Source: Ryuthela nishihirai (lineage: Eukaryota > Arthropoda > Arachnida > Araneae > Heptathelidae). From it: 64,000 bases of DNA. The stretch's first letter is position 1. Every line of letters starts with the position of its first letter. The stretch is taken from contig JAWZYU010000034.1 of NCBI GenBank assembly GCA_038380435.1, positions 19,137,404 through 19,201,403 on the forward strand, in the 5' to 3' direction. This document shows positions 10,620 through 21,429 of this stretch, piece after piece. The notes under the pieces are model-generated. The model had not been told where the DNA came from, ran no database searches, and saw nothing but the letters and a program-made list of their open reading frames with translations. The position numbers and the translations under genes were made by a program.

Positions 10620-10950
10620 TTGGACAGCAAATTGGAAAGTTTCTTATTATCTCAACAGAAATCACATTTTGAGTGAATAACTTCTACAATATGATTTTTA
10701 AAGAAAAATAATTTTAAAGAAATTAATAAATTTTAACGAAATTTAACTAAAGATATAGATGCCAGTGAAATCTTTCTATATCTCAATTTTGATCAATAAT
10801 TATTAAGTATTCAGGGAGAGAAATGTTGAATATTTAAAAGACTGAAAAAATTAACTTCACAATTTACGTAATTCATTGAAATAGGCTAAGAGATCAACAC
10901 AGGGTGTATACACTCTGTACTGGAGTCAACTATGATCAATTAATCTGCTT
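10620..10950. other. No feature seen
   Basis: AT-rich sequence without a recognisable gene or repeat. Confidence 0.5.
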
Positions 10951-11132
10951 CAATGCCACTGTCCATCAAATGGGACATTAAACCATGGGTCTCTCTATGG
11001 GAGAGTCATACTATGTGCACATCAAAGAACATGTTTCATGCTGTCCAGTGAGTCCCCTTCCCCAAGCTGTGTTGGGATCCTTGTAACGTGGTAATTTAGC
11101 CCATTATTTAGAGGTTAGGTAACCCAACCCTG
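10950..11132 (+). repeat. Old SINE A fragment
   Basis: Colinear with the 3' half of SINE A (CATCAAATGGGACATTAA then GTGCACATCAAAGAACATG), ending in AGGTAACCCAACCC. Strongly diverged. Confidence 0.75.
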
Positions 11133-11285
11133 TTTTAATTAAGTTTTGAGGTTAATTTTTCGTAGCTTGTTGAGATTCCTGTGTTAATTACTCTTTGAAA
11201 ACTGAACAGATATTGTTTGAGATTCAGATCTTTATTTTATCTTTAGCATTTTTTCACTAAAAATCATAGTAAAGAAGTTAATGGG

Positions 11286-11420
11286 CACTGGGTTTGAACC
11301 CTGGGTAACACATGGATGTTTGTGTTGTTTTTCTGCTGAGGTCCTTCTGCTATGGCGTATTAAACTGATAGGCTGCTGTTAGACCTCTGTGTCAAGCAGC
11401 TGCTTGAGGGTGTATTTATT
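11286..11420 (+). repeat. 5'-truncated SINE B copy
   Basis: Begins within the B-box (GGGTTTGAACCCTGGGTAA) and continues to AAGCAGCTGCTTGAGGG and TATTTATT. Confidence 0.85.
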
Positions 11421-11840
11421 GCAACATGGATCTGCTTCCATCTTTTTGCCCAGTGCCTGTATTTCCGTACATTGGATATTGTTTGTTTTTTTAGTAAGAA
11501 TTAAATACTATTAATTGTGAGTGTCATTTCAATTCCTATTTTATTTCTACAAAATTTAAGTATTAAAAAATTCAAATGCATTTGCTTTAAATAAAACGAT
11601 TTCAGAGTATTGAGATTTTAATTTCTCTGATAACTTCATAATACTTATTAAAACAGAATTATAATGTTTATAGGAAAATGCAAGCGTGGATCTGGGGGGG
11701 GGGGGGAACGAGTTGATAGGGGCCTACGAAACAGTCGAGCTGATAAAAATGTAAGATGGGGCAAGAAACTAGACTTACAATTCAGTATAATTCCCCCCAA
11801 CCCGTTTTACTGCTCTTAAAATTTTGAAAAATGAGTGAAA
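11420..11840. other. Spacer with a 13-14 bp G-tract
   Basis: No gene. An uninterrupted G-run lies at about 11694-11706. Confidence 0.5.
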
Positions 11841-12046
11841 TAATAAATAAATAAAATACATGCCCCCTCAAGCAGCTGCTTGCCACAGAGGTCTGACAGG
11901 AGCCTGTCAGTTTATATGCCAGAGTAGAAGATCTGAGAGGATGGCAGGGCCTCAGAAGAAAAACGACACGAACATCCATGCCTTACCCGGGGCTCGAACC
12001 CAGGTCGCTTAGATCAGTAGCCAAGCGCGCTAACCACTAGGCCACG
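11841..12046 (-). repeat. Full-length SINE B copy
   Basis: On the minus strand: head GTGGCCTAGTGGTTAGCGCG, B-box GGTTCGAGCCCCGGG, body, GCAGCTGCTTGAGGGGG and a TTTATTTATTTATT tail. One of the least diverged SINE B copies here. Confidence 0.9.
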
Positions 12047-12538
12047 GGATATAAATGTTTAATAATATTTGCATCTATTACCTTTAGTAACATTTTTTGC
12101 GAGGGGGAAGGGTCATGCCCTTTTGATCCGACCCCTGGGAAAATTAATTTTCTATTTATATTGAACTACTGTTAACTTTTTATTTAAAAACTAGGGAAAA
12201 ATTGGTCTTTCTTGCAATGTATTTCATAGCAAAAGGGTAAAGTCGGAAAATTCCGTGTCTTGCTAAAATACCACATATATGGATGAAGAATACACAAATA
12301 TGAAACTGTTAGGTTTGCAACAATTGGGTAATATACTCGAATATTTAAAAAATCCTCAATAGAAAAAAAATTTATACCAATGAAATTACTTTTAGACCAC
12401 TGATCAGCAATAACAAACATATCGTATAAACTCTTTACAAAACTAAGCATGAAATATATCCAACACTTAAAATTATTTTTTTAAAAAGTATATACCAAAG
12501 ACCAAATTAGTTCACACCGATTTGTACATATTAACTCA
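12047..12538. other. No gene seen
   Basis: AT-rich spacer. The minus-strand frame at 12184-12450 has no recognisable motif and looks random. Confidence 0.5.
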
Positions 12539-13322
12539 AAATAACCGCAAACATAGGAAGAGAGTGATTGTAACCGCATTGTAGTTCGGGACCTAGTTGT
12601 GATGGCGCTGCCATCGTCTCGCAGTTACCATGGGCTCTATGGGAGTTCGCATCTGTACCTTCATTACTCTGTGCTCCATATAGCCCTTCTGGTTCAAGTG
12701 TGACGTCACCGCAACCAAAGGACCCATTTCCTCGTACGTGAAACACCCCCAGAACATCACATAACCTCCTCTAGCTTGAACAGAACCTTGCACACAGTCC
12801 GCATGGAAGGCTTCTTGGAGTCTACGATGTACCCGTCGCTACACATCATTCAAGTACAGCAAAAACTCATCCGATCATATCACATGCTTCCAAAAGTTGA
12901 GAGTCCAGTCATTGTGGCACCGTGCCCACTCTAGACGTGCAGAGCTGTTAACATGGGTCTCTTCTGTGGTACTCTGCTCCGATATCCATGGCATGCAATT
13001 TCCCTTTGGAGTGTTCGTTCGGAAACAGCTTGCTGTAGGTCTGCATTGGCCAACTGGAGCAGTTCCTGAGTCGTTGCAAAGTAGTTTGCCCTAACAGTAC
13101 GTGACACACTGAGGCAGTTCCTATTGGTGAGCACAGCTTTTCTGCCGCAGTTCTGGAGATGATTAGCGGTGGACTGAGTTGTACACCACTGCTGGAAGAC
13201 CCTTTGGACAATACATTTCGACACCTTGCAAATACAGCAACTTCTTGTACACTATACACTTTGACTCGGCCAAATGCAATAACACCTTTCTGCCACACAT
13301 TCACATCTTTGTCGTGATCCAT
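12539..13322 (-). pseudogene. Tc1-like transposase remnant
   Basis: Read leftward from 13322, the frames join into one Tc1/mariner-type protein broken by several frameshifts. Successive segments are MDHDKDVNVWQKGVIAFGR and GYSVQEVA-like helix-turn-helix text, then QRVFQQWCTT, RTLQREIACHGYRSRVPQKR, and GGYVMFWGCFTYEEMGPLV near 12720-12770. The last is the region just after the first catalytic Asp in this family. The C-terminal catalytic part is not visible. The 5' side runs to within about 70 bp of the left end of the P-type transposon at 13391, so the P element may have inserted into this Tc1 element. I could not identify its inverted repeats. Confidence 0.75.
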
Positions 13323-14192
13323 GTTTCATGGAACAACTAACACACACATGGTACACAACCACTTCTTGTCACTGTATGAACTCCGTAGTGCCAACACCAC
13401 CTAGAGGAGAAGGCCCTACCAGTCGGTGACGCGATTCTGATGACGTCAATTTTAGTCGACCCGTAGCTAGTAGCGTCGCCTCCATCTTGTTTTTGTTAGT
13501 GTGTAACTAGTTTTGCTGCGTGTGTGTGTTGTGTTTGAACAAAATATTTTGTTGGTACATTCATTGATTTTTTTAGCGAAATTCCATCGTGCTGCTGCGT
13601 TCCTCAGTGCAAAAATATTCTCAGTTTTTAAATTTCCAGAAGATATCGATTTGCGACAGAAATGGATTCGTTCAATACCTAGGCAAAACTTCTGTCCAAC
13701 GAAAGCATCCAAGGTAAGAACTTTATTCTGTATTATATCTGTTGTCATATTTATGAACTTCTAAAGTAAAAATTATCGTTTTAACTATTGTATGTTACGT
13801 TTGTATTATATATATATATAATATCATTGATCTGTATGGAATAATTTGACGTTATTTTTATTAAGTAAGAAACCTAATATGCTGGAATAAAAAATGTCGA
13901 ATGTACATATGTTAAAATGCTTAAATAGAAAAGAATATTTCACGGTGATCAGACTTTTTATTTAATAAATTACAGTAGTAAGTCAAGAAATTGGTACTTT
14001 TGTTGGGATAGTTTCAGGGTCTAATGTTATATCACTATATTTATATATCCATAGAGTTCAAATATATCTGTATAAGTTAAAATAATACTGTTAAACTTGA
14101 AATACATATATCAGCCAAAGGCAAGATCATGGGAAAACCTACTTTTAAGTACAAAATCTCTGCATAAGTATTAGAAATTATTTTGGTGTTAT

Positions 14193-14290
14193 TACTAGTA
14201 CACTTGGATACAAATTGGACCCAGGTTCAAAGCCTAGAGATGGCTTTGTGAATATGTATTATTTTCCTGCTGAAGTTTTGCCTACCTCAC
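14193..14290 (+). repeat. Old SINE B fragment
   Basis: ACCCAGGTTCAAAGCC is a decayed B-box, followed by TTTTCCTGCTGAAGTTTTGC, colinear with the SINE B body. Confidence 0.55.
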
Positions 14291-14323
14291 ACATCAGCTA
14301 TTTTTTAATAAAAGCAGGACAGG

Positions 14324-14998
14324 TAATGGTAAAAGTTCATTGTAGAAACTGTCGACTACAGTAAACTTCCTGACCAATCAATTCCTAAAAACTTTCAGCA
14401 TTAAATTAATCTGCATAATTATATCTCTGAAATCAGGTCAAGTTATAGTGGATATTAAAGAATGGGTGGGCTACATCTAGCGTACATATGGATTAATAAA
14501 TGAAAGGATATTTTGAAAAAGGATTTAATAGTAAAGTTAAAGAATTTTTTTACTTTCAAAGGAGTAATTAAAAGTGCATATATTTCCAATCACTCTCATT
14601 GTAAAATGAGATAAGTCAGGTATATTATAATAAAGGTATAACAGTCTACTGTCATATCCTTATTGCATGTGACTGCAGATTTTGTTTTAATTTTGTTACA
14701 AATGTATTCTATAATCATATTAGAGAATATTTGAGGGGATATCTGTCATTTCATCTATTATGTGAATATTAATATGTTAAACACCACAAATGCATACAAT
14801 ATTGTTTTCGAGTTAACTTCAAAGTTTATCCTCTGTACTGATCACTGTTTGAATTTTACAACTGAAGGAATCCAAAAATTATCACAAAAATTTGAGGTAT
14901 TTTGATTTTACTGATATGTAATGGTAAAAGTTTATTGTAGAAACTGTCGACAACAGTAAACTTCCTGACCAATCAATTCCTAATACATTTCAGCATTA
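14324..14998 (+). repeat. Pair of 80-bp direct repeats 595 bp apart
   Basis: 14324-14403 and 14919-14998 are nearly identical (TAATGGTAAAAGTTYATTGT ... CTTCCTGACCAATCAATTCC). Each contains a short palindrome around GTCGAC. Confidence 0.85.
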
Positions 14999-15824
14999 GT
15001 ATAATACCAGGTGCTGTCTATATAAACAAATTTATGCCTAATAAACTGAAAATTACAGTAAGAGGAAGTTGTCTGAAACAATAAACTTATTACTGGAGTT
15101 GTTTTCAGGCTCAATTCATGGACTGGCATATTTCAAACCTTTAAATGTTCATTCATAAGACTGTTGTTTTAAATGATTTACAGCTCAGTATGATTTTTCG
15201 CATTTTATTTTACATTATCACCTTATAGTGGCATTACCAAAAGCACTTTATGGTTAGTACAAGCAGTGGAATGCTATTAGATGGTTAGTATTAGCTTTCA
15301 AGGTGAACTATATATGATAAAAGAAGTGCTAGAAATATTGAGAAAAATCCAGCTTACTGGTAGAATAACTAGGTGCATTCCTTGGGAGAATTCACTCTTT
15401 CAACCATGGATTTTTATTGAAATCTTAGAAAATACACTGATTATAGAATTGTTTTGAATACAATTATAGCTTTTACTTTCGAAGGAAAAAAGTCTTCAGT
15501 TCTGAATAAATTTTTTTAGTGTATGGTAAACAGTATTCCTGGTGTTTGGATTTTTGTTTTAATGTTTATCATTCATCAGAGGTTTTTTTGTACATATTCT
15601 CAATACGTATTTCTTTGCATACATAGGTGTGTGAACTCCACTTTGCACCATCTGATGTTGAAAGAGAAACCAGCATGTTTGACATGAAAACTGAGAGAAA
15701 GCTTTCTGCTATACTTTTACTAAGCATTTCATTGCTATTAAGCTGTGCAAATATCATGATGACAATTGGTGCAGAATTAAAAAAAATTGAATCAGGTGGG
15801 ATCTGAAACTCATGACCTCCTGGT

Positions 15825-16602
15825 TAGGGTTACCATATGTCTCCCCAAGAGGAGGAGAGTCCTTCTTTTTCACCTCATGTCCTCTCAGAATTTTGAAAAT
15901 GCACGAAATGTCCTCCTTTTTGTGTAAATTCAAAACATAATTCAAACTAAAATTAAAGCACTCATTTTTTGTACTTTTCTAAATTTCTTGAACTTATGAC
16001 TATAATAATATTTATTGTTAACCATGAAATAATTTATTGTAAATGCAAATCATGAATGCTAAATTAACTCTACTGACATTGTAAAAGTTACTATTCTCTC
16101 TAATCTCAATATGTACAATTGACATGTCAGATTGAAGAAGTATGAGCTTTAGAAAACTGAAAAAACTTTTACTTCCACCAAGTATAGATGGAACTGTGAA
16201 AGTTGATAGCAGGTTTTCTTTTTTTGCAACATAAAAGACTGCAGTAATTAAGGAACTACTTCTAGTTTATAGGAGCCTTCTCATACAAGAGCCCTGCCAA
16301 AACTGAAATCATTGCTGACCACTACCTCAGTCAGAGTTTGAAGTAACAGAAAGTTTACCTTTTATGACAGTGCATAGTTACTAATCATTATGACACTTTA
16401 GGAGAAATAACCTTTGATTGTTTATGAAATAGGAATAAAAATCACCGCACCATATATTTTATAGTATATTTAATAAGTATTGTTTTTTTTTGACTCAACT
16501 GTTAGTTAGTATTTGGCCAAAAAAACTTAGTACGAAAAAACTTATTTTATTTCACAAAGAAAGCATGTCCTCCTTTTATAACACTGGCATCGAGTAACCC
16601 TA
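15825..16602. mobile_element. Small hAT-like MITE inside the P-type element
   Basis: The ends are TAGGGTTAC (15825-15833) and its complement (16594-16602). AGGAGGAC-type subterminal motifs occur on both sides. The flanking 8-mers CTCCTGGT and CGTCTGGT match at 6 of 8 positions, fitting a decayed 8-bp target duplication. No coding sequence. It sits in the middle of a short tRNA-like palindrome. Confidence 0.55.
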
Positions 16603-19277
16603 CGTCTGGTGGTTATGTGTTTGGATCTCACCTGGCTCAAGGTAATTTTTCCACTATATTCATTATCATCATAATACTTAAGGAGTTTGATAGTGATTAA
16701 ATGTTAGTAAATCAATGAGGTACTGTGGATTAATTTGTGTATGTTACTTTCACTTTGAGAAAATTATATTCAGATTTTTATACAATTTGTTATTGTGTTA
16801 AGTCAAAATGCTGATTGTCTAATTTCACACCTTAAAAATTACTCATGAGATTTAATATAATTCAAAAATTTATGTTTGGTAATCTCAATCATGTTACAAA
16901 TTTGATATCAGTGGTTGATATTTTTAAGTAAATATTTTATTGAGTTCAGAATCCAATGTCTTAATTTCACCCAATGCAGATAATTTATTTTAAACTGTTA
17001 AATAAAGGTAATTAAATAAAGAAATTATTAATCTTCATTCATCTTTAATATCTGGAAAACAATTTCCATGTCACAAGCTTTGAGCCAGCAATTGAACATG
17101 GATCTTCTATAAAGCATGCTTTTTGATTTTTCTTATTACACGAGTCTTTGGATTGTCCATCTGCTCGTGTACTTGGTTAGTCTGCAAGTACCTTAAAGTA
17201 CCTAATGTTAAAAAGTAGGTTATGAATTATCAAATTTGGAGGGAGGTAAAAATAGCTGGTTGTCATTTTCATCAGTTAGCATGAAGCCTTTTGGAAAGTA
17301 ATGATACACTGTAATGGAAAAGTCTCCACAACATCATAGACCCACCTTCAAATAATTATAGTCCAATAAGTACAATGGTGGAAAACCCTTTGGAATGGTG
17401 TACTATTGTTTCAACCATTGTTTTTTAGACACAAAAACTGGTTAACTTTATTGTCAAATATTTTGCAATATTTTAGTGGAAATTTTATTGCATGCAAGCT
17501 GCAATAGCTATTTTCAGTTCCTTTAACTATATTTTGCTACTGTACAGGGTCTACTAGATTTATTTCATTTTTATTTTACTGATTTCATGTTTTTTGTGGC
17601 TAAATCTATGATCAAAGGGAATCTCTACCTGCACTTGTCAGTAGGTTTTTTCTTAATATTGTGTTTAGTGTTGCTTTTGAGTGATCTTTTGCCAATTCCA
17701 CAACATTTTCACTTCCCACTATACTCTGAAGATAAATTATATTTTTGGTTGTCTTTAAATTTTTTTATCAATGTATCAAATACTTGGGGTGGATGCTTTT
17801 GTTTGGATAGCTATTCAGTATGGATGCAGTATGTGACAGTATATGGTTTTCAATCCATTTCATTGCTTCTGTTATAGATGCACTTAGTGGGGGTTTGAAA
17901 TTTATAATTTTCTGTAGGAACATATACCACCAGTTTCTGGATGAAATGATCAACTGAAACTCATTAAACTGCAAAATAGAATTTTCTGAATATTATTCTT
18001 CCTTCATTACTTTAAATTGAGAACATTATAAGCAGAAAACTTAAGTGTCAATCTTTGGTTGTTGTAAAAGCCATGGGAGATTTAGGAAGTTAATTTATTC
18101 CTTGATTTTCTTTAATATATATGCATATCTTGTGGCTTCTGATGCTTTGCAAATGTAGGATTTTTTAAATTTCTAATAGTAATTGCCAATGGGTGTTTGA
18201 TATGCCTATGAACTAGCCTGGTCAACAGATCAATAAAGTTTTCTGTATCATTGGAGGATGCTTGGAGGGAGATGATTGACTATGTTATTAGAAACCTTGT
18301 ACTGGTTCTGATACACATTTTCTTCTTCCAAGTTCTTTGTTAATAATAGGTTTTACACTGATAGTGAGTTCAAGTAATATTAAAATTTTAATGTAAGAAT
18401 ATCTGTTTATAAAGGGAAAATACCCTGTTGCTCTTAGCATTTGAAAGTATCTTCACCAGATATGGCAGTTATGATATGCATAATAGTTAATGACTTAAGG
18501 TTTAAAAAACTCTGCAGAAAGTCAAGATTAGAATAATGTTTTTATTTAATATGTTTCCAGGCATGTTAAGTATATGCTCTTTACAAAATAGCAAAACATT
18601 TTTTTCCGTTCTGTATATTTTTGACACCATACAAATTGAAAGTTATTTTATCGACTTGCCTTTGGGAAGGAATCCTATAAAGGACCTACTGGTGTAGTTT
18701 ATTTTTGCCACTTCATCAACCTTTATGTAAATGACATCTAGATATTTTTTTAATTATTCAATTTGATTTGTGCATTTGGAGTATACTGAATCATTTGAAA
18801 CAGCTTGACCTCTCTATAAAAATATAAGAAAATTTTAGATGCTAATTCTATCTATTCAATGTTAGTAAAATGTTCAATAGTTGATATATATTGCTTGTAG
18901 TACTTTATTTTTACTTAATTCAAGTTTTGCAATGTCATTAAATCTAAGTTGCTGATGATGCTACAATTCTACTAATTATATATATAGCTGCAAATTTTAC
19001 AAGTTAAATCTTTTCTTATTACATGTACAAATGTATTGTTATCATAAATATTTTGAATTCTGTGTTATAAAAGTCTGTGTTTGCTGCCATGAAACTACCC
19101 CATATACACTCTGTTAATTATGACCACCCAATCCCATGTTATGTCAATGGAAAGATAATTTCAAAGCTCTGTAATTTCTAAAATAAACATTTCATGGGAA
19201 AATATGACTGAATATATAAAAGTTAAAAATCTATCTTAATTTTCTATATTCCAATAATATTCATTTAGTATTTAAAG
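16603..19277. other. Interior of the P-type element, no gene seen
   Basis: About 2.7 kb of AT-rich sequence. The 96-residue plus-strand frame at 17587-17877 is hydrophobic but has no start context or recognisable motif. Confidence 0.5.
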
Positions 19278-19280
19278 AGG

Positions 19281-19446
19281 CTTCGCTTGGTTACTAACCT
19301 GGGTTCGAGCCCTAGGTAAGGCATGGTTGTTCGTGTTGTTTTTCTGCCTGGTTTCTGCCATCCTCACAGACCTACTATGGCATATAAACTTACAGGCTCA
19401 TGTCAGACCTCTGTTGTAAGCAGCTGTTTGAAGTGGTATTTTATTA
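19281..19446 (+). repeat. SINE B copy lacking most of the A-box
   Basis: GGGTTCGAGCCCTAGGTAAG followed by the body and AAGCAGCTGTTTGAAG. Confidence 0.8.
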
Positions 19447-20300
19447 TATATCAACATCTTAAACAGTAATGCGCATTCTGCAGAGTTGGTGAAAATTTAA
19501 ATAATTGTTACATTTTCTGCTAAAACTATGCTAATAAAATTTAATATGGGATATTGTTTTGAGATTAACTTATTTCAACTACTTCCCAGATCAATATTTT
19601 AAAACAGCCATTGTTCATATTAAATATCCCAGTTTTCATAATTCTTTGATTTTTAATGAACATAAATTTAGATAAATTTGATTGAGATCTTCATTTCATT
19701 TTTTTTTCATAAAAGCTCATTTTAAAGTTACAAAGGTTTGAAATTAACTTTCCATTGACATAACATGGAATTACGTTTCATAATTACTGAGTGTATATGA
19801 TATTTCAAAGTGACCTTTACATTGTATAATACTCATTGTATTTTATATTTCTGTTGTATTTTGAATCTGTTCAAATCTTTTGACCACATGTATTTAGATG
19901 TTTCTTTCATATTTCTTCAGAATTTTTTTTCTATATTAAAGTTTATTATGATAGCAAAAAGGATAAAAATTTCTATGTTATGTGAAGAAATCAGTTTTAA
20001 TATGCATTAGGGTGAAAAGGTTTGGGAAAGCAATTTTTCATTTCTTTTTATTTAAAAGTCATAGTTGTCCTAGAAACAGTTTTTGTTAATGTGTTGCATT
20101 TTAAAAACAGCTTTCATTATTAAACTATTTAAAAAAATCAGCAATTGTTCGACTGGGATGAATGGAATATCATAAAATTTTCCTTTTCAATTTAAATAGT
20201 ATTGCACAATATTAAGTTCCTTCATTTGCTTAAAAATTCTCCCATATGATTGGTGAATTTTCCTGTTTTAATTGCACAATTTTCTTAAAAACAAAGTAAT
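19446..20300. other. No gene seen
   Basis: AT-rich interior of the P-type element. The segment 19690-19800 weakly resembles the duplicated block at 9510-9740. Confidence 0.45.
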
Positions 20301-20357
20301 GATATGAAATATTTGTTTCATTGTAATGTATATCCAATGAAGCAAATATTTCATATC
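20301..20357. repeat. Hairpin with 23-bp arms
   Basis: 20301-20323 (GATATGAAATATTTGTTTCA...) is the reverse complement of 20335-20357 with one mismatch; the loop is 11 bases. Confidence 0.85.
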
Positions 20358-20369
20358 TTGTTTTCATAT

Positions 20370-20505
20370 CATGGCTGTTTGTGTTGTTTTTCTGCTGAGG
20401 TCCTGCCATCCTCACAGACCTTCTACTATGGCATATAAACTGACAGGCTCCTGTCAGACCTCTGTGGCAAGCAGCTGCTTGAGGGGGTATTTATTTATTT
20501 ATTTT
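20370..20505 (+). repeat. 5'-truncated SINE B copy
   Basis: Begins at TGTTTGTGTTGTTTTTCTGC and runs intact to AGCAGCTGCTTGAGGGGG with a TATTTATTTATT tail. Confidence 0.88.
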
Positions 20506-21429
20506 TTTTTTAATGTATATCCTATATATATTTGTTTTCTCATATTGTAAATAAAAGCATTTTTTAATGTGGAATTTGTTGGTTGTTTTTCTTAACATAT
20601 GCAATATTGAAACATACTGTTTTTTTTCTAAATATATTTCGCACCTTCTAGAATCCTTTAAGAGTGAAAATTTAGTACTTGTTCAATACATAATCGATCG
20701 TTTGCAAAATTAGTTGAAATTTCCGAACATTTAAAGAGTTATTATCTAAATAATAATTTAAAGCTATCTGTATAATCGGAAACGGTAATTAATGGTTTAT
20801 CAATACTAATGAAAGCAAAAAAAAAAAGTTATCTCTAAAAAAAAAATTAGAAAAAAAAAAGGTGGGATTTTTTTTAATATATGAAAACAAATTATTTTAA
20901 TGATTTATTAGTGAATATTCAAAATCTAAATGGGAAGTTCGATTAACAAGGATAAGCTATCTCTCAATCTATTCTGCCGGCAGTCCGGTCCAGTAATGCT
21001 GACGTCACAAATGAGTGGTACGGCCTTCTCCTCTAGGTGGTGTTGGTAGTGCACGGCATAGCTATTTGTAGGACGCATTTATTACTGGTACGCCCTCTTT
21101 GCTGTCAAACAAGACATAACCCTCTTATGGCAGGAGATGACTAATTTTTTGTCTGGTGAGCTTATTACTCTACAGTAATATATTGCATGTCATAGTATGT
21201 TGCCAAAAATATACAGGAATGTATAAGAAGTGCTTCAATATTATGATTATTCTGTATATGTATCATAATAACCCTAGGTCAATATGGTGAGATTTTTACA
21301 CAATGCAAACTTATATTACTTTAAAGGGATACCCTTCTGTCTGCCTTTTTTTTAGAATCTGCTTTATTTGTTTCCATAGTTAATGTGCTGTACTCAGGGG
21401 CGTAGCTATGGGGTGATGGGGAAGGCTCC

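Larger units (their letters stand above)
9130..10620. repeat. Diverged tandem duplication of about 0.9-1 kb
   Basis: Segments 9133-9263 and 9510-9740 are matched in order by 10194-10340 and 10387-10617. Shared landmarks are TATAAGAAAGYATATAT and TAAGAAAATATATATTATAT. The left copy carries a SINE B insertion and an old SINE A separates the two, so the duplication predates those insertions or they lie at its edges. Confidence 0.6.
13581..15710 (+). pseudogene. Two-exon THAP domain of a P-type transposase
   Basis: Exon 1 (13581-13713) reads PSCCCVPQCKN, then after a one-base frame change VFKFPEDIDLRQKWIRSIP and NFCPTKASK. It ends in AAG followed by GTAAGA at 13714. Exon 2 begins at 15627 after ACATAG and reads VCELHFAPSDVERET. 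Joined in phase they give the C2CH zinc ligands of a THAP domain: two Cys in CVPQC and Cys/His in VCELH. The intron is 1.9 kb. The initiator ATG appears to be ATT at 13581, and one frameshift lies between 13611 and 13627, so the copy is dead. The protein would bind the element's ends. Downstream catalytic exons were not found. Confidence 0.75.
13391..21046 (+). mobile_element. P-type (THAP) DNA transposon, about 7.7 kb, with matching TIRs
   Basis: The termini 13391-13415 and 21022-21046 are exact reverse complements over 25 bp (outer end CCAACACCACCTAGAGGAG). TAGTG flanks both ends directly (13386-13390 and 21047-21051), possibly part of the 8-bp duplication expected of P elements. A THAP DNA-binding domain split over two exons lies just inside the left end. 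TGACGTCA occurs near each end (13441-13448 and 21000-21007). I find no P transposase catalytic part inside, so it is probably an internally changed non-autonomous copy. It has received SINE B copies and a small hAT-like insertion. Confidence 0.8.

Noticed and set aside
17587..17877. Hydrophobic 96-residue frame that could be a membrane protein
   Set aside because: T-rich DNA gives such frames by chance; no homologous motif, splice context or codon bias.
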